This document shows positions 8,121 to 16,688 of a stretch of 28,614 nt of DNA, in pieces. Both the position numbers and the translations under genes were made by a program. The DNA is from JBLMYQ01 sp050258375 (GTDB lineage Bacteria > Bacillota > Clostridia > Acetivibrionales > UBA4821): assembly GCA_050258375.1 (NCBI GenBank), contig JBLMYQ010000049.1, positions 1 to 28,614 of the forward strand, read 5' to 3'. The notes under the pieces were generated by a model, which was not told the origin of the DNA, did no database searches, and saw only the letters and a list, made by a program, of their open reading frames with translations. Position 1 is the stretch's first letter. Each line of letters opens with the position of its first letter.

Positions 8121-9821
8121 ATGAATGCTCTTGAAAAAAAGCTGTTTAAGGAAGCACAAAAAAATGGAGGAACTTTAAAACTGGATTTTAAAAATGACGA
8201 ACATTATGAATACTATATGTCAAAGCTTGAGAAAAACGGTGCGAGTTTGCAGACAACACCACACCTGATGAAATTGATTGAGATTGAAAGAAATAAGGCT
8301 AATTTCAATGTTGAATTGAATAAAGAAGATATTGTTACAGGCCCTGTTGATGATGCTTTTATTACATTACCCTATTATTTAGGAAGCTCCCCAAACATTA
8401 AAAACTGCTATGCAGTTCAAAGCACTTGCAGTAAGTCTGATAATGAAAGTCCGACAAGCATGTTTGCTTTAGTAAAAGCCAGCTATATCAATGAACAGAG
8501 AAGTGTAATATTAGACTATACAGTATATGATGAAATCAACAAGATAAATGTAGTCTCAGACACTGTTCCGTTTTCTGACTGCAAAGACCCAAGTACGGAA
8601 ATCCAGGCAGATATTGGCAGTCTGCTTGACGGTAAACCAAGAAAATATAGCATTAGTGGGCTTTTTACAGAGGTTGCCGAAAATTGCAGCGGAAAGACAG
8701 AACTGAATGCCACCCTGACAACCAATCAAAGCGTTGTTATCAATACGGATATTGTAAAAAAGCTAACCCTGAATGCTCCTGTTCCAAAGCCAGAATATCA
8801 AAAACATGAGCAGGTCAAAGTGTCATATAAGAGAGATTCACAGGTTGGGGAATTTGATTATTCATATGACAATGAGCCTTTTAAATATAACAATAAAAAA
8901 TATATAAGGTTTTTACTTGATGTATCGCTAACTTTGGAGGTAAATGGCGGCTTTGAAATTGTCGGACTTGATACTGACTACGGATACCGTCTGAACATAC
9001 GGCATCCGGATGGTGGGTCAATTAAATACTCAGTTGCAAATGCAAAAATCAGTATTGATCCATCAAACCATGCAAAGGCTACGGTTAGCCTGGCTCCTGT
9101 TTATGATGAGCAGCTTAAGAAAGAAATAGATGCATTTTGGGGTGTATCCCTTGAGCTTCTTGAGGATCAGATATCAGACAATCTTGATATATATGGGCAA
9201 TTTGCTTTTTTGGTTTCTCCAAAGGGAAGCAGTAATCTATTTTCCGTGAGTACATCGTTTACAAGTATTTCCTCAGGCTTTAAGCCGACTCCGAGTAATA
9301 TCAAGTCACTTCCGATTTATATTCAGTGGGGATGTCTTGGTAAAGATACATTAATCACGCTTGCTAATGGAAGTAGTGCAAAAATATCAGAAATTAATAT
9401 TGGCAGCTCTATTATGAGTGTAAACGGAGAAGAGAGAAAAGTTGTTGATATTATTACCGGAAAGGATGAAACGATTCTGTCTGTTACAACCGAAACAGGA
9501 AGGAATATTCTTATGACAAGTGACCATTCGATCAAAACGCCTTCGGGCTGGATTACTGCGGGTGAGCTGAGTGAGGGTATGGAAGTAGAATGTGAAAAAG
9601 GTATTGAAGTCATAATGAATGTAGTAGAAGAACAGTATAATGACATAGTATACAATCTTAAATTTGAAGAGGAAACCGGTATTATCGGAAATGGCTTTAT
9701 TATTGGTGATTATGATATGCAGCAGCGTATTAAGCCTCAGAGAGAAAAGGTTTCTATAATTTGGTCGAAAGAAACCAACGCAGTGGCTTTAGAATTAGAA
9801 AAGCTTGCGGAAATGAGATAA
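8121..9821 (+). CDS. Beta-rich protein with C-terminal Hint (hedgehog/intein) domain (566 aa)
   Basis: Starts at ATG after AAAGGGG. Residues 1-400 are beta-rich and unrecognised. Residues ~404-531 form a minimal Hint domain without endonuclease: block A is CLGKDTLITLANGSSAKI with Cys405 as the expected nucleophile; GSSIMSVNGEERKVVDII follows; block B is TSDHSIKTPSGWITAGEL with His469; the terminal strand is NGFIIGDYD (524-531). Hint domains carry out N-to-S acyl shift and self-cleavage before the Cys. The classical C-terminal His-Asn-nucleophile is not seen, so full protein splicing is unlikely. Thioester-type cleavage or ligation, releasing or modifying residues 1-404, is the expectation. 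About 35 charged residues follow the domain. The DUF6765 gene begins 13 bases downstream. Confidence 0.8.
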   Translation: MNALEKKLFKEAQKNGGTLKLDFKNDEHYEYYMSKLEKNGASLQTTPHLMKLIEIERNKANFNVELNKEDIVTGPVDDAFITLPYYLGSSPNIKNCYAVQSTCSKSDNESPTSMFALVKASYINEQRSVILDYTVYDEINKINVVSDTVPFSDCKDPSTEIQADIGSLLDGKPRKYSISGLFTEVAENCSGKTELNATLTTNQSVVINTDIVKKLTLNAPVPKPEYQKHEQVKVSYKRDSQVGEFDYSYDNEPFKYNNKKYIRFLLDVSLTLEVNGGFEIVGLDTDYGYRLNIRHPDGGSIKYSVANAKISIDPSNHAKATVSLAPVYDEQLKKEIDAFWGVSLELLEDQISDNLDIYGQFAFLVSPKGSSNLFSVSTSFTSISSGFKPTPSNIKSLPIYIQWGCLGKDTLITLANGSSAKISEINIGSSIMSVNGEERKVVDIITGKDETILSVTTETGRNILMTSDHSIKTPSGWITAGELSEGMEVECEKGIEVIMNVVEEQYNDIVYNLKFEEETGIIGNGFIIGDYDMQQRIKPQREKVSIIWSKETNAVALELEKLAEMR

Positions 9822-9826
9822 AGGAG
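9820..9826 (+). promoter_or_regulatory. Ribosome binding site that sets the ATG at 9835
   Basis: AAAGGAG overlaps the stop codon of the Hint gene and lies 8 bases before the ATG at 9835. A GTG at 9826 in the same frame would overlap this site, so the ATG is the real start. Confidence 0.7.
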
Positions 9827-9834
9827 TGTTATTT

Positions 9835-10938
9835 ATGAATATACAGTTTCATTATTATATAGTACGTTATTTATCAAGTGTATTAGGTTTCGATGATAAA
9901 AACAGCAGGTTAATTGCGCAAACGTCACAATTTATTGATGATAGTAAAGAGCAAATACCTGTTGAATTTCCAGAATCCGATGTTTCTGAAAAAATAAGGG
10001 AACGCGGTTTGGATTTTAATGCTGGGAATAATGTTGTAGTTTATATTCCAAAAACAATACACAGCAGCTTTGATGATTTTGCTGATTTTAAAATAGATAA
10101 TAAGGACAATATTTGCTGGACTGGGCTTGTTCCTTTTCATTACACTCCTGATTCTCCTCTTAAATCTCAGTCCGGTACTGAAAAGGAATCCTGCTTGGGA
10201 TATAAGATACATTCAATAAAAAATTATAATTTTAATGAGCATGAAATTTTTAAACCTCTTATAGATGATGCTGTAAATATGTATAAAAGTGCTAAGACTG
10301 AATACGACAAAATAGAAGCAGCAGTAAGAATAGGTGCAATTGCGCATATGCTTGCAGACAACTATGCGCATCCCTATCTAAATGGTTTTGTGAGCTGGAT
10401 TAATGACACAGAGGCTCTTCAGGTTATTAACGGAGATGTCGCAGGGACTGATTTGACTGCTAATTATATCCTTAATGATGCCGAAAAATCGAAAATAAGC
10501 AAGGTTGGATGCTATCGCATGAAAACTGCAATGGATGACTCCTTTGTCAAGGTTACCTTCAGCCAGCCAAAAGTTAAAAATGGTCCGTCTGTTGAAACTC
10601 ATCAGACAGACAACCTTAAAAGCTTTATGGATGCGGCTAAATGTCTTTATTACTTTTTCAGAAAAATCACAGGCAAGCCGGATGGGGAAGAAGCTGTATG
10701 GGAAGGTACATATAAGCCTATTCTCAGAAAAATGTTGAGTTTTCGTGAAACTGATATTAATAAACTTAACGAGGCTTGGGAAAAAGAATGCCCAGATATT
10801 GAGTTTTCCTATAGCGCGGATGATATAAAGACAAAATTAGGAAAGTCAGCTTATTCAGATTATCTTTTCTCTGCTGCAATTGTTGCAGATGACATGCGAA
10901 AATCAGTAATTTCTAAGGAGGATGAAAAAAATGTTTAG
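9835..10938 (+). CDS. DUF6765 family protein, putative zinc-dependent hydrolase-like fold (367 aa)
   Basis: The N-terminus (MNIQFHYYIVRYLSSVLGF, then IAQTSQFIDD) matches the DUF6765 pattern I remember. At residues 171-179 the motif HMLADNYAH gives H-x3-D-x3-H, followed by Pro. The same spacing occurs in HET-C and zinc-dependent phospholipase C-like helical proteins, where these residues bind zinc. His6 and His7 near the N-terminus could complete the site. The protein is mostly helical, with no signal peptide, so it is probably cytoplasmic or carried by the complex. Enzyme activity on phospholipids is a possibility by fold only; DUF6765 has no established reaction that I know. Its stop overlaps the start of the next gene by 8 bases, consistent with translational coupling. 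Confidence 0.75.
   Translation: MNIQFHYYIVRYLSSVLGFDDKNSRLIAQTSQFIDDSKEQIPVEFPESDVSEKIRERGLDFNAGNNVVVYIPKTIHSSFDDFADFKIDNKDNICWTGLVPFHYTPDSPLKSQSGTEKESCLGYKIHSIKNYNFNEHEIFKPLIDDAVNMYKSAKTEYDKIEAAVRIGAIAHMLADNYAHPYLNGFVSWINDTEALQVINGDVAGTDLTANYILNDAEKSKISKVGCYRMKTAMDDSFVKVTFSQPKVKNGPSVETHQTDNLKSFMDAAKCLYYFFRKITGKPDGEEAVWEGTYKPILRKMLSFRETDINKLNEAWEKECPDIEFSYSADDIKTKLGKSAYSDYLFSAAIVADDMRKSVISKEDEKNV
10915..10921 (+). promoter_or_regulatory. Ribosome binding site that sets the ATG at 10931
   Basis: AAGGAGG lies 9 bases before the ATG at 10931 and directly abuts another in-frame ATG at 10922. Ideal spacing selects 10931. Confidence 0.75.
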
Positions 10939-11800
10939 AACATCAAATAACTCTGATGGAAGTATTATCTTCTCCCCTGTGAACCTTAACAAAGATGAAT
11001 TTAGTATTTTAATTACAGGAATGGCAGAAAAGCTAGATAGAGAAAGCATTCTTACTGTAACTCTTTATGATAGTACAATGAAAATGGAGGTTCTAAACGA
11101 ATCAATCAGCTTTGATGGAAACAAAGACAACAATATTAAGTATGAGCTAAAAAATACAATACCCAATAGAACTACAAATTATAAAGTTTCTGCTATTTTA
11201 TATTCTGATGGTGAAACTTCTATTGCTGAGAAGTCACAAGACATAGTTATTGAGTCTTCCCAAAAGCTCATAACCTGCACGTTTAAGGCGCCTGTACACA
11301 AAAAAGGCACAAATAATACAAGTGACCCAATTCTTGTTTCATATAATGAAATGAGTAATGGGGCTGCTGATTACTCATTTCCACAAAATGCTGATTATTA
11401 CAATCAAAATAATAAACATGCTATCGATATTGTTTTGCCTGTAAATATTATGTTTAAGCTTGATACGAATTACAAATTTGTTAGTGCAGTAGCACTGCTT
11501 TTGCTCACAGATAAAAATGGGAATATATTTATGCACTGCGGTAATCCCAAACAGAATGAAATCAAAATGGCGGATAACGACTTTACCATTTCTTTTAATG
11601 AAAATTGGAAAAACAATTTGCCTATTGATACTTATTATAATGAAGCGCAAGATTTTAAAGTTTCTTTAAATCTTACAGTAGAGGCTGCTGCTAAAAAAGA
11701 AGCACCTTTTACAGGAACGCGTACTTTTGTATGGGAGCCATCTGCAGATAATTGTCCTGCCATAAAGCTCAATTGGAAAGCAGATGCCCCTGAAAGGTAA
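10931..11800 (+). CDS. Hypothetical beta-rich protein (289 aa)
   Basis: Not recognised. It starts at MFRTSNNSDGSI, overlapping the end of the DUF6765 gene by 8 bases. The N-terminal ~115 residues (SILTVTLYDSTMKMEVLNES, then NYKVSAILYSDGETSIAEKS) have the alternating pattern of an Ig-like or fibronectin-like beta-sandwich. Residues ~120-285 form a second beta-rich domain containing NADYYNQNNKHAIDIVLPV and VALLLLTDKNGNIFMHCG. The protein ends FVWEPSADNCPAIKLNWKAD. No signal peptide or membrane segment. It sits in the middle of the operon, 30 bases before the largest operon gene, so it is plausibly a structural partner. Function is unknown. Confidence 0.75.
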   Translation: MFRTSNNSDGSIIFSPVNLNKDEFSILITGMAEKLDRESILTVTLYDSTMKMEVLNESISFDGNKDNNIKYELKNTIPNRTTNYKVSAILYSDGETSIAEKSQDIVIESSQKLITCTFKAPVHKKGTNNTSDPILVSYNEMSNGAADYSFPQNADYYNQNNKHAIDIVLPVNIMFKLDTNYKFVSAVALLLLTDKNGNIFMHCGNPKQNEIKMADNDFTISFNENWKNNLPIDTYYNEAQDFKVSLNLTVEAAAKKEAPFTGTRTFVWEPSADNCPAIKLNWKADAPER

Positions 11801-11830
11801 AGTCATATTTAAAGGAGTGAACTAAAAGAG

Positions 11831-14800
11831 TTGGATACAGAGCAGCTTCTAATCCCTATATCAATTAAGGCTATGGCGGTTGGTGCACTGCCGCCAAAAG
11901 GCAAAAATTTCGCTAATAGAGCATACATATATTCATCTCTTGATGAATCTCCTCTGGGGAATAAGCTGGAGCCAAATATGTTGAGCTCTCATGATTATGA
12001 AGACCAAGGTGTCCATCTTCATTGGATACTGCCTGATATAATGAAACAAGGGAAGCAGGATGAAGATGATAAGGGCGGGGAGATTGTCCAATATCCATCT
12101 GTTCCAAACAGATGGTATATAACCAGGCTATGGACAATAAACAGTGATAGCAACGCAGCAGTACATGCTGTAAGTTGGTTGGTAGAATCAGATGCTCTTC
12201 AAGGGGAATGCGGAGAAGACAACAATAATGCCAACAGTCCAATGATTCCGACCCTTGAAGATTCTGAGCAGCAGTACCGCTTTCTTGGGAGAAGCTATCC
12301 TGCAAGCAAGACTGCTGCCGTATGTACGGAATATCTTGAGCAGCTTACAGCGGTTGCGCCGGGACTTCCTGCGTTTTCTGCATACTATCCCGACTGTAGA
12401 AATGTATTTGGATTTTATGACAGTCTTCTTGATGAAGATGGGAAAATGCTTGAAAATGCTGATATAACTTATGTGGTATGCGGATGGTATGAAACCCAAT
12501 CTGAGGATATTTTAAAAGATATCAACAGTGTTGAAAAATGTGCAGAAAACCTTAAATGGAAAGTGCCGGAGAATTTAAATTTTCCGGCAGTATCACTTTG
12601 TCATGGCACAATTTATGGGATTAACTGGACTAACAATAAAAAGAATTATTCACGCACCATTCCTGACCCGGAGCTTGCTGTGGGCAATACTACGGCAGAA
12701 GCTCTTGCAGCACTTGCAGAATGGAAAAAACCAAGCGGACTTACGACTGAGCGAATGCTTAACCTCTTTTACAGTGGAAATGGTGCTCTTTTAAATGAAA
12801 AGAATGGCTTGCTGATAAGTGAAAACAGGCTGCATGAGGATAGGTTCGGCAAGGAGGTTCCTATTACTCAGGTTGCATTCAAGGAAAAAGAAACCTCCGA
12901 AAAGCAAGCAGGTCACAATGATTTACATCAGAATGCTTCAGATGACTATGAAATGCTTAATAAAATTAATTCTGATTATATTTCTCTTTTTAACAAAAAT
13001 GGAGAGCTTCAGGATATGCAGGAAGAAGTCTATGATCTTTGGTATAAATATATGTTTATTGAACAGGATCCTTTTGCTCCGGTTGATAAAAATAAACTTC
13101 AGCAAAGCCTAGTCGAACAGATTAATAATCTTGATAAAGAAATTATAGAAAAGAGAAAACAAGTTAAAGAGCTTGCAAGCAATATAGATTCAGACATCGA
13201 AGCTCTTTCAAAAAAGCCTGAAAGTAACAGCAGACCTATAAAGAAGAATGGACAAGCTTTTTGGATGCCTAATGAGCCGGTGCTTCTTTTAAGTGGAATA
13301 CAAAGGGACCGTGTCCATGGAGAGGATGGCAGGTATTCCAATGATGGTAACTTGTTTTGCAGAAATACGGCACAGCTTATAGATTCCCTTACAATTGATA
13401 AACTTGATGGTATATTTAGCACTCCAAATACTGTATATGCAAATAATATTTTGGATATGGCTGATATACCAAAGAAAATTGCTCCATTTGTAGCAGAAGC
13501 ATTAATCATAACTCCATCATTTGCCCCAAAGCTTGCTATGTATATGTTGGATTCACTCCAATGCAAAACTGATAAAAATATGGAAATGCTTACAGATGTT
13601 ATTAAAAAGCTTCAAAGTGCTCCGTTAAATCCAACTCTCAATAATTTGATGGAACGTACGGCTTTAAGCGGTGCATCAGGTTTCAATGGTGTATTTCCGG
13701 AAAGGAATGCAGTTTCTTATTGGATACAGCCGTGGATTCCCTTATTTATAGAATGGTCTGCAAGATTTTATTATGATACTGATGTTCTAATGTCCGAACC
13801 TTCACTAAATAACTGGAATTTGAATGAGTCAAGTGCTGACTACGCCTATAAAAAAGAATTACCACAGTCTGATCAATTTACTGTTATCGAAGGGAGAAGC
13901 ATACTTGCTCCAAATGGTGCATCGATTACAGCAAGCTGTGCTTCACGTTATCTGAATAATGATTCATTGGTTGATGAGGCATTGGACATGGATGTTCTTT
14001 CACAGGCACTTAATGGAACTAATAGATTTTTTGTCATGAAAAAAGCGGATATAAAGCTGCCGGTCAATCTTGTTAACGCAAAGAATAAAGAGCTTAGAGA
14101 TAAGGTGTTTGAGCTCATAAAAGATTATGAACCGGAAATTTCAAATTTTGATAACTTTTTTTCTCCTGTGCGCGCAGGCTTTCTTAGATTTTCTGAAATA
14201 CGTATAATAGATTCTTTTGGTCAGCTTAAGATTCTTGCCCCGGAGGGTATGGCAGCTGCAGAAAATATGCGAAGCAGTGCAAGCGTATTTCAAAAGAACA
14301 TTATGCTGACGCCAAGACTTATCCAGCCATCAAGGTTAAATTTCTGCTGGCTTAATCCGAACTGTGATGCACCTCAAGGTGAAGACAATCACGAATCACC
14401 TATATGCGGCTGGTTTCTGCCTAATCATACGGATTGTTCGGTAATGGTATATGATGGAAGTGGCAATTTGCTTGGCAGTATGCAGAGAGTAAAGCTTGAA
14501 AAACCAGTAGTCTGGAAAAATCCTCCTGAGAAGGGAGGAGGAACTGCTCCACTTCCTAAAGATATGAACCCAACACTATACAAAATCATATCCCCGCTTT
14601 TAGAAATCAGTGAAAGTAAAAAAGTCGACATGCTGACACCATTTCTTAACCTGATTGATTCTGCACTCTGGAGCATAAATCCTACAGCTGCACAACAATA
14701 TAATTCTCTCGGACAATATATTGGGCGGCCGCTGATAATTGTAAATGCAAATCTGCAGCTTGAGCAAAGCGGTATACAAAATAAATACAAACAATTTATG

Positions 14801-15376
14801 AAGTCCAAGTCAGACCCTCCTGACGTAAAGAAAGCAGAGTTTTCTATTCATGTCGGAAGAAGAAATAACCACAATGATGGGCTTATAGGTTTCTTTTGCA
14901 ATGATGATTATGGTAAGTTTCAAATATTGTCAGACGAATCATTTGTAGATTCACCGGAAGAATCAGAAAAAATGCATGAAGAAGAAATTGATTATTTTGT
15001 TAAAGATAATACCGTAACTCTTACAATTGGCGATGCCTATCCAACAAAGCTGACAATGATTATGGACTTTGCTGCTTCTGTAGATTTTATAAGCGGTATT
15101 TTACCAATAAAAACAGTGAAGGTCGAAGACCAGATAGTTAATGAGGGTCTGAACAAACTCTACTTTACAATATTTTCAGCACCTGTATTAGGTGATATTT
15201 CTGAATTTTCAGTTCCATGCCCTAAACTTGACGGAAAGCAGTGGAAATGGCTTCGTTATAGCCAGAGTACAGGAGATGACATACCCCTGGCATCAAATCA
15301 AGCTTACTTTCCGAAGGCACCTTTCTGTGCTGAGGAAGGCTGGCTTCAGCTTAAGCTGAATGAAGATACAAAATAA
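11831..15376 (+). CDS. Large hypothetical protein of the DUF6603-type cluster (1181 aa)
   Basis: Starts at TTG (11831) 13-14 bases after AAAGGAG (11811-11817); no better in-frame start is visible. No named domain. Repeated aromatic and His-rich motifs look like a conserved family core: GVHLHWILPD, YPSVPNRWYITRLW, FLGRSYP, LPAFSAYYPDCRNVFGFYDS, LCHGTIYGINW, AFWMPNEPVLLLSGIQRDR (about residue 480), WIPLFIEWSARFYYD, AGFLRFSEIRIIDSFG and SPICGWFLPNHTD. I recall similar proteins, all uncharacterised, in actinobacteria and cyanobacteria. A charged coiled coil lies at about residues 416-460 (EQINNLDKEIIEKRKQVKEL). No signal peptide. It is the largest product of the operon and a candidate scaffold. 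That role is inference. Confidence 0.75.
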   Translation: MDTEQLLIPISIKAMAVGALPPKGKNFANRAYIYSSLDESPLGNKLEPNMLSSHDYEDQGVHLHWILPDIMKQGKQDEDDKGGEIVQYPSVPNRWYITRLWTINSDSNAAVHAVSWLVESDALQGECGEDNNNANSPMIPTLEDSEQQYRFLGRSYPASKTAAVCTEYLEQLTAVAPGLPAFSAYYPDCRNVFGFYDSLLDEDGKMLENADITYVVCGWYETQSEDILKDINSVEKCAENLKWKVPENLNFPAVSLCHGTIYGINWTNNKKNYSRTIPDPELAVGNTTAEALAALAEWKKPSGLTTERMLNLFYSGNGALLNEKNGLLISENRLHEDRFGKEVPITQVAFKEKETSEKQAGHNDLHQNASDDYEMLNKINSDYISLFNKNGELQDMQEEVYDLWYKYMFIEQDPFAPVDKNKLQQSLVEQINNLDKEIIEKRKQVKELASNIDSDIEALSKKPESNSRPIKKNGQAFWMPNEPVLLLSGIQRDRVHGEDGRYSNDGNLFCRNTAQLIDSLTIDKLDGIFSTPNTVYANNILDMADIPKKIAPFVAEALIITPSFAPKLAMYMLDSLQCKTDKNMEMLTDVIKKLQSAPLNPTLNNLMERTALSGASGFNGVFPERNAVSYWIQPWIPLFIEWSARFYYDTDVLMSEPSLNNWNLNESSADYAYKKELPQSDQFTVIEGRSILAPNGASITASCASRYLNNDSLVDEALDMDVLSQALNGTNRFFVMKKADIKLPVNLVNAKNKELRDKVFELIKDYEPEISNFDNFFSPVRAGFLRFSEIRIIDSFGQLKILAPEGMAAAENMRSSASVFQKNIMLTPRLIQPSRLNFCWLNPNCDAPQGEDNHESPICGWFLPNHTDCSVMVYDGSGNLLGSMQRVKLEKPVVWKNPPEKGGGTAPLPKDMNPTLYKIISPLLEISESKKVDMLTPFLNLIDSALWSINPTAAQQYNSLGQYIGRPLIIVNANLQLEQSGIQNKYKQFMKSKSDPPDVKKAEFSIHVGRRNNHNDGLIGFFCNDDYGKFQILSDESFVDSPEESEKMHEEEIDYFVKDNTVTLTIGDAYPTKLTMIMDFAASVDFISGILPIKTVKVEDQIVNEGLNKLYFTIFSAPVLGDISEFSVPCPKLDGKQWKWLRYSQSTGDDIPLASNQAYFPKAPFCAEEGWLQLKLNEDTK

Positions 15377-15396
15377 ACCAGTAAGGAGATAGTTAT

Positions 15397-16647
15397 ATGT
15401 TTAGAAATAGCTATGACATCCAATCCAGATTTCCTATATGCCGCTTCAGTAAGGATTACATATATGTTCAGGAAAGCAGCTCAATTGCTTCTGATAATAC
15501 ATTTTCTGATGAAATAACACTGCATATAATGAATACCTGCAATAATGAGTTGAGTTTTAACAATAGTGATCTTCTAACAGCTGATGCAGTCAATCAGATA
15601 CTATGTTCCAAAGATAGGGTGCTGAGCAAAAATACATCAGCAATTCGTTTGCAAATTCCCATTGGAGATAATCCTGCTGCTTTTGTCAACAATACAGCTT
15701 ATGAGGATTTTACTATGAACATTGATTCTGTAGGATGGGAGATTTCAAAATGGGAGGAGTCTTGGGATAATACGGTTAGCTGCTCAATAATATCAAAAAG
15801 CTCTAAAATGATTCTCAAAGAATATGAGTGTATTTCGGTTGAAATAGGAAATATTATTTCGTATTGTGTACCAGGAGCGACATATATAATGATAAAGCTG
15901 GAAAATGTAGCAAATGCTTCTCAGGCTTTAAAAACTTTTCATTTACTTAAAAAGCCGACTCCTTTGGATATTATAAAATTTACCGCGGCTGACTCAATAA
16001 TTCCTAAAGGCGGCAGCGCAAAGCTTACATGGAAAACGGCAGGAAAAACAAAGGGTAAAATCATTCCAAATGAATTTAGTATTGACAGTAATGTTTTTGA
16101 GTATAAGGAAAATTTGTCAACATCAAAAACCTATACTCTGCAAATAGAAAATGAACATGAAAGCTGTAATGAATCCTGCTCCGTATATGTTTCACCTCCT
16201 ATTATCAAAAACTTTGAATGTGATTTCCAAACCCGTACCGCTTGTTGGGAAACTAACTATGCGTCGTCAATCACCATTAATGATGAGGTATGTGCTTCAA
16301 GCGGCAGCAAGACCTTTGCTTCAGACGTACAAAGGGCAGTTATTAAATGTGAAGGATATTTGTATAATGCACAAAAAATTCTATACAATACATTAACCCC
16401 TCAGATTGGACTAAAATGCCTGCTTTTAATATTCAAAGGCTATACAGTAATACGCTTAAGCTGGGATTCCCAGAAAGCAAAAGAATTCAAGCTGGTAATT
16501 CAGGAACCTGCAAATAATAGGTTAACTGATTTAAGTTCCGGAAAATTTGAGTATTTATATGACCACAGCTTTGGCAAGCTAAGAATTTATGCTGAAGATA
16601 GCTCGTCAAACCAAACTGAACTTTATAAATCTGATAACTGGAAGTAA
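15397..16647 (+). CDS. Ig-like beta-sandwich protein, paralogue of the next gene (416 aa)
   Basis: Starts at ATG after AAGGAGATAGTT. The N-terminal ~180 residues form a beta-rich domain with the motif AIRLQIPIGDNPAAF. Residues ~185-270 look like an Ig-like domain (DIIKFTAADSIIPKGGSAKL, TWKTAGKT, then TSKTYTLQIENE and CSVYVSPPIIKNF). Further beta-strand segments follow to the end, including an unusual cysteine-containing stretch (FECDFQTRTACWETNY). The next gene shares this layout: a GDN/GDE motif, then a FxxD...NFxW strand pair, then YVxxPxIxNF. The two arose by duplication. There is no signal peptide. Such domains usually bind proteins or sugars or act as spacers, so an adhesive or structural role in the assembly is likely but not shown. 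Confidence 0.75.
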   Translation: MFRNSYDIQSRFPICRFSKDYIYVQESSSIASDNTFSDEITLHIMNTCNNELSFNNSDLLTADAVNQILCSKDRVLSKNTSAIRLQIPIGDNPAAFVNNTAYEDFTMNIDSVGWEISKWEESWDNTVSCSIISKSSKMILKEYECISVEIGNIISYCVPGATYIMIKLENVANASQALKTFHLLKKPTPLDIIKFTAADSIIPKGGSAKLTWKTAGKTKGKIIPNEFSIDSNVFEYKENLSTSKTYTLQIENEHESCNESCSVYVSPPIIKNFECDFQTRTACWETNYASSITINDEVCASSGSKTFASDVQRAVIKCEGYLYNAQKILYNTLTPQIGLKCLLLIFKGYTVIRLSWDSQKAKEFKLVIQEPANNRLTDLSSGKFEYLYDHSFGKLRIYAEDSSSNQTELYKSDNWK

Positions 16648-16688
16648 TCAGATTCACAACACATATCAATATAATAGGAGTAAATACT

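Noticed and set aside
8121..9821. A full splicing intein
   Set aside because: No C-terminal His-Asn plus Cys/Ser/Thr and no conserved extein after the Hint domain.
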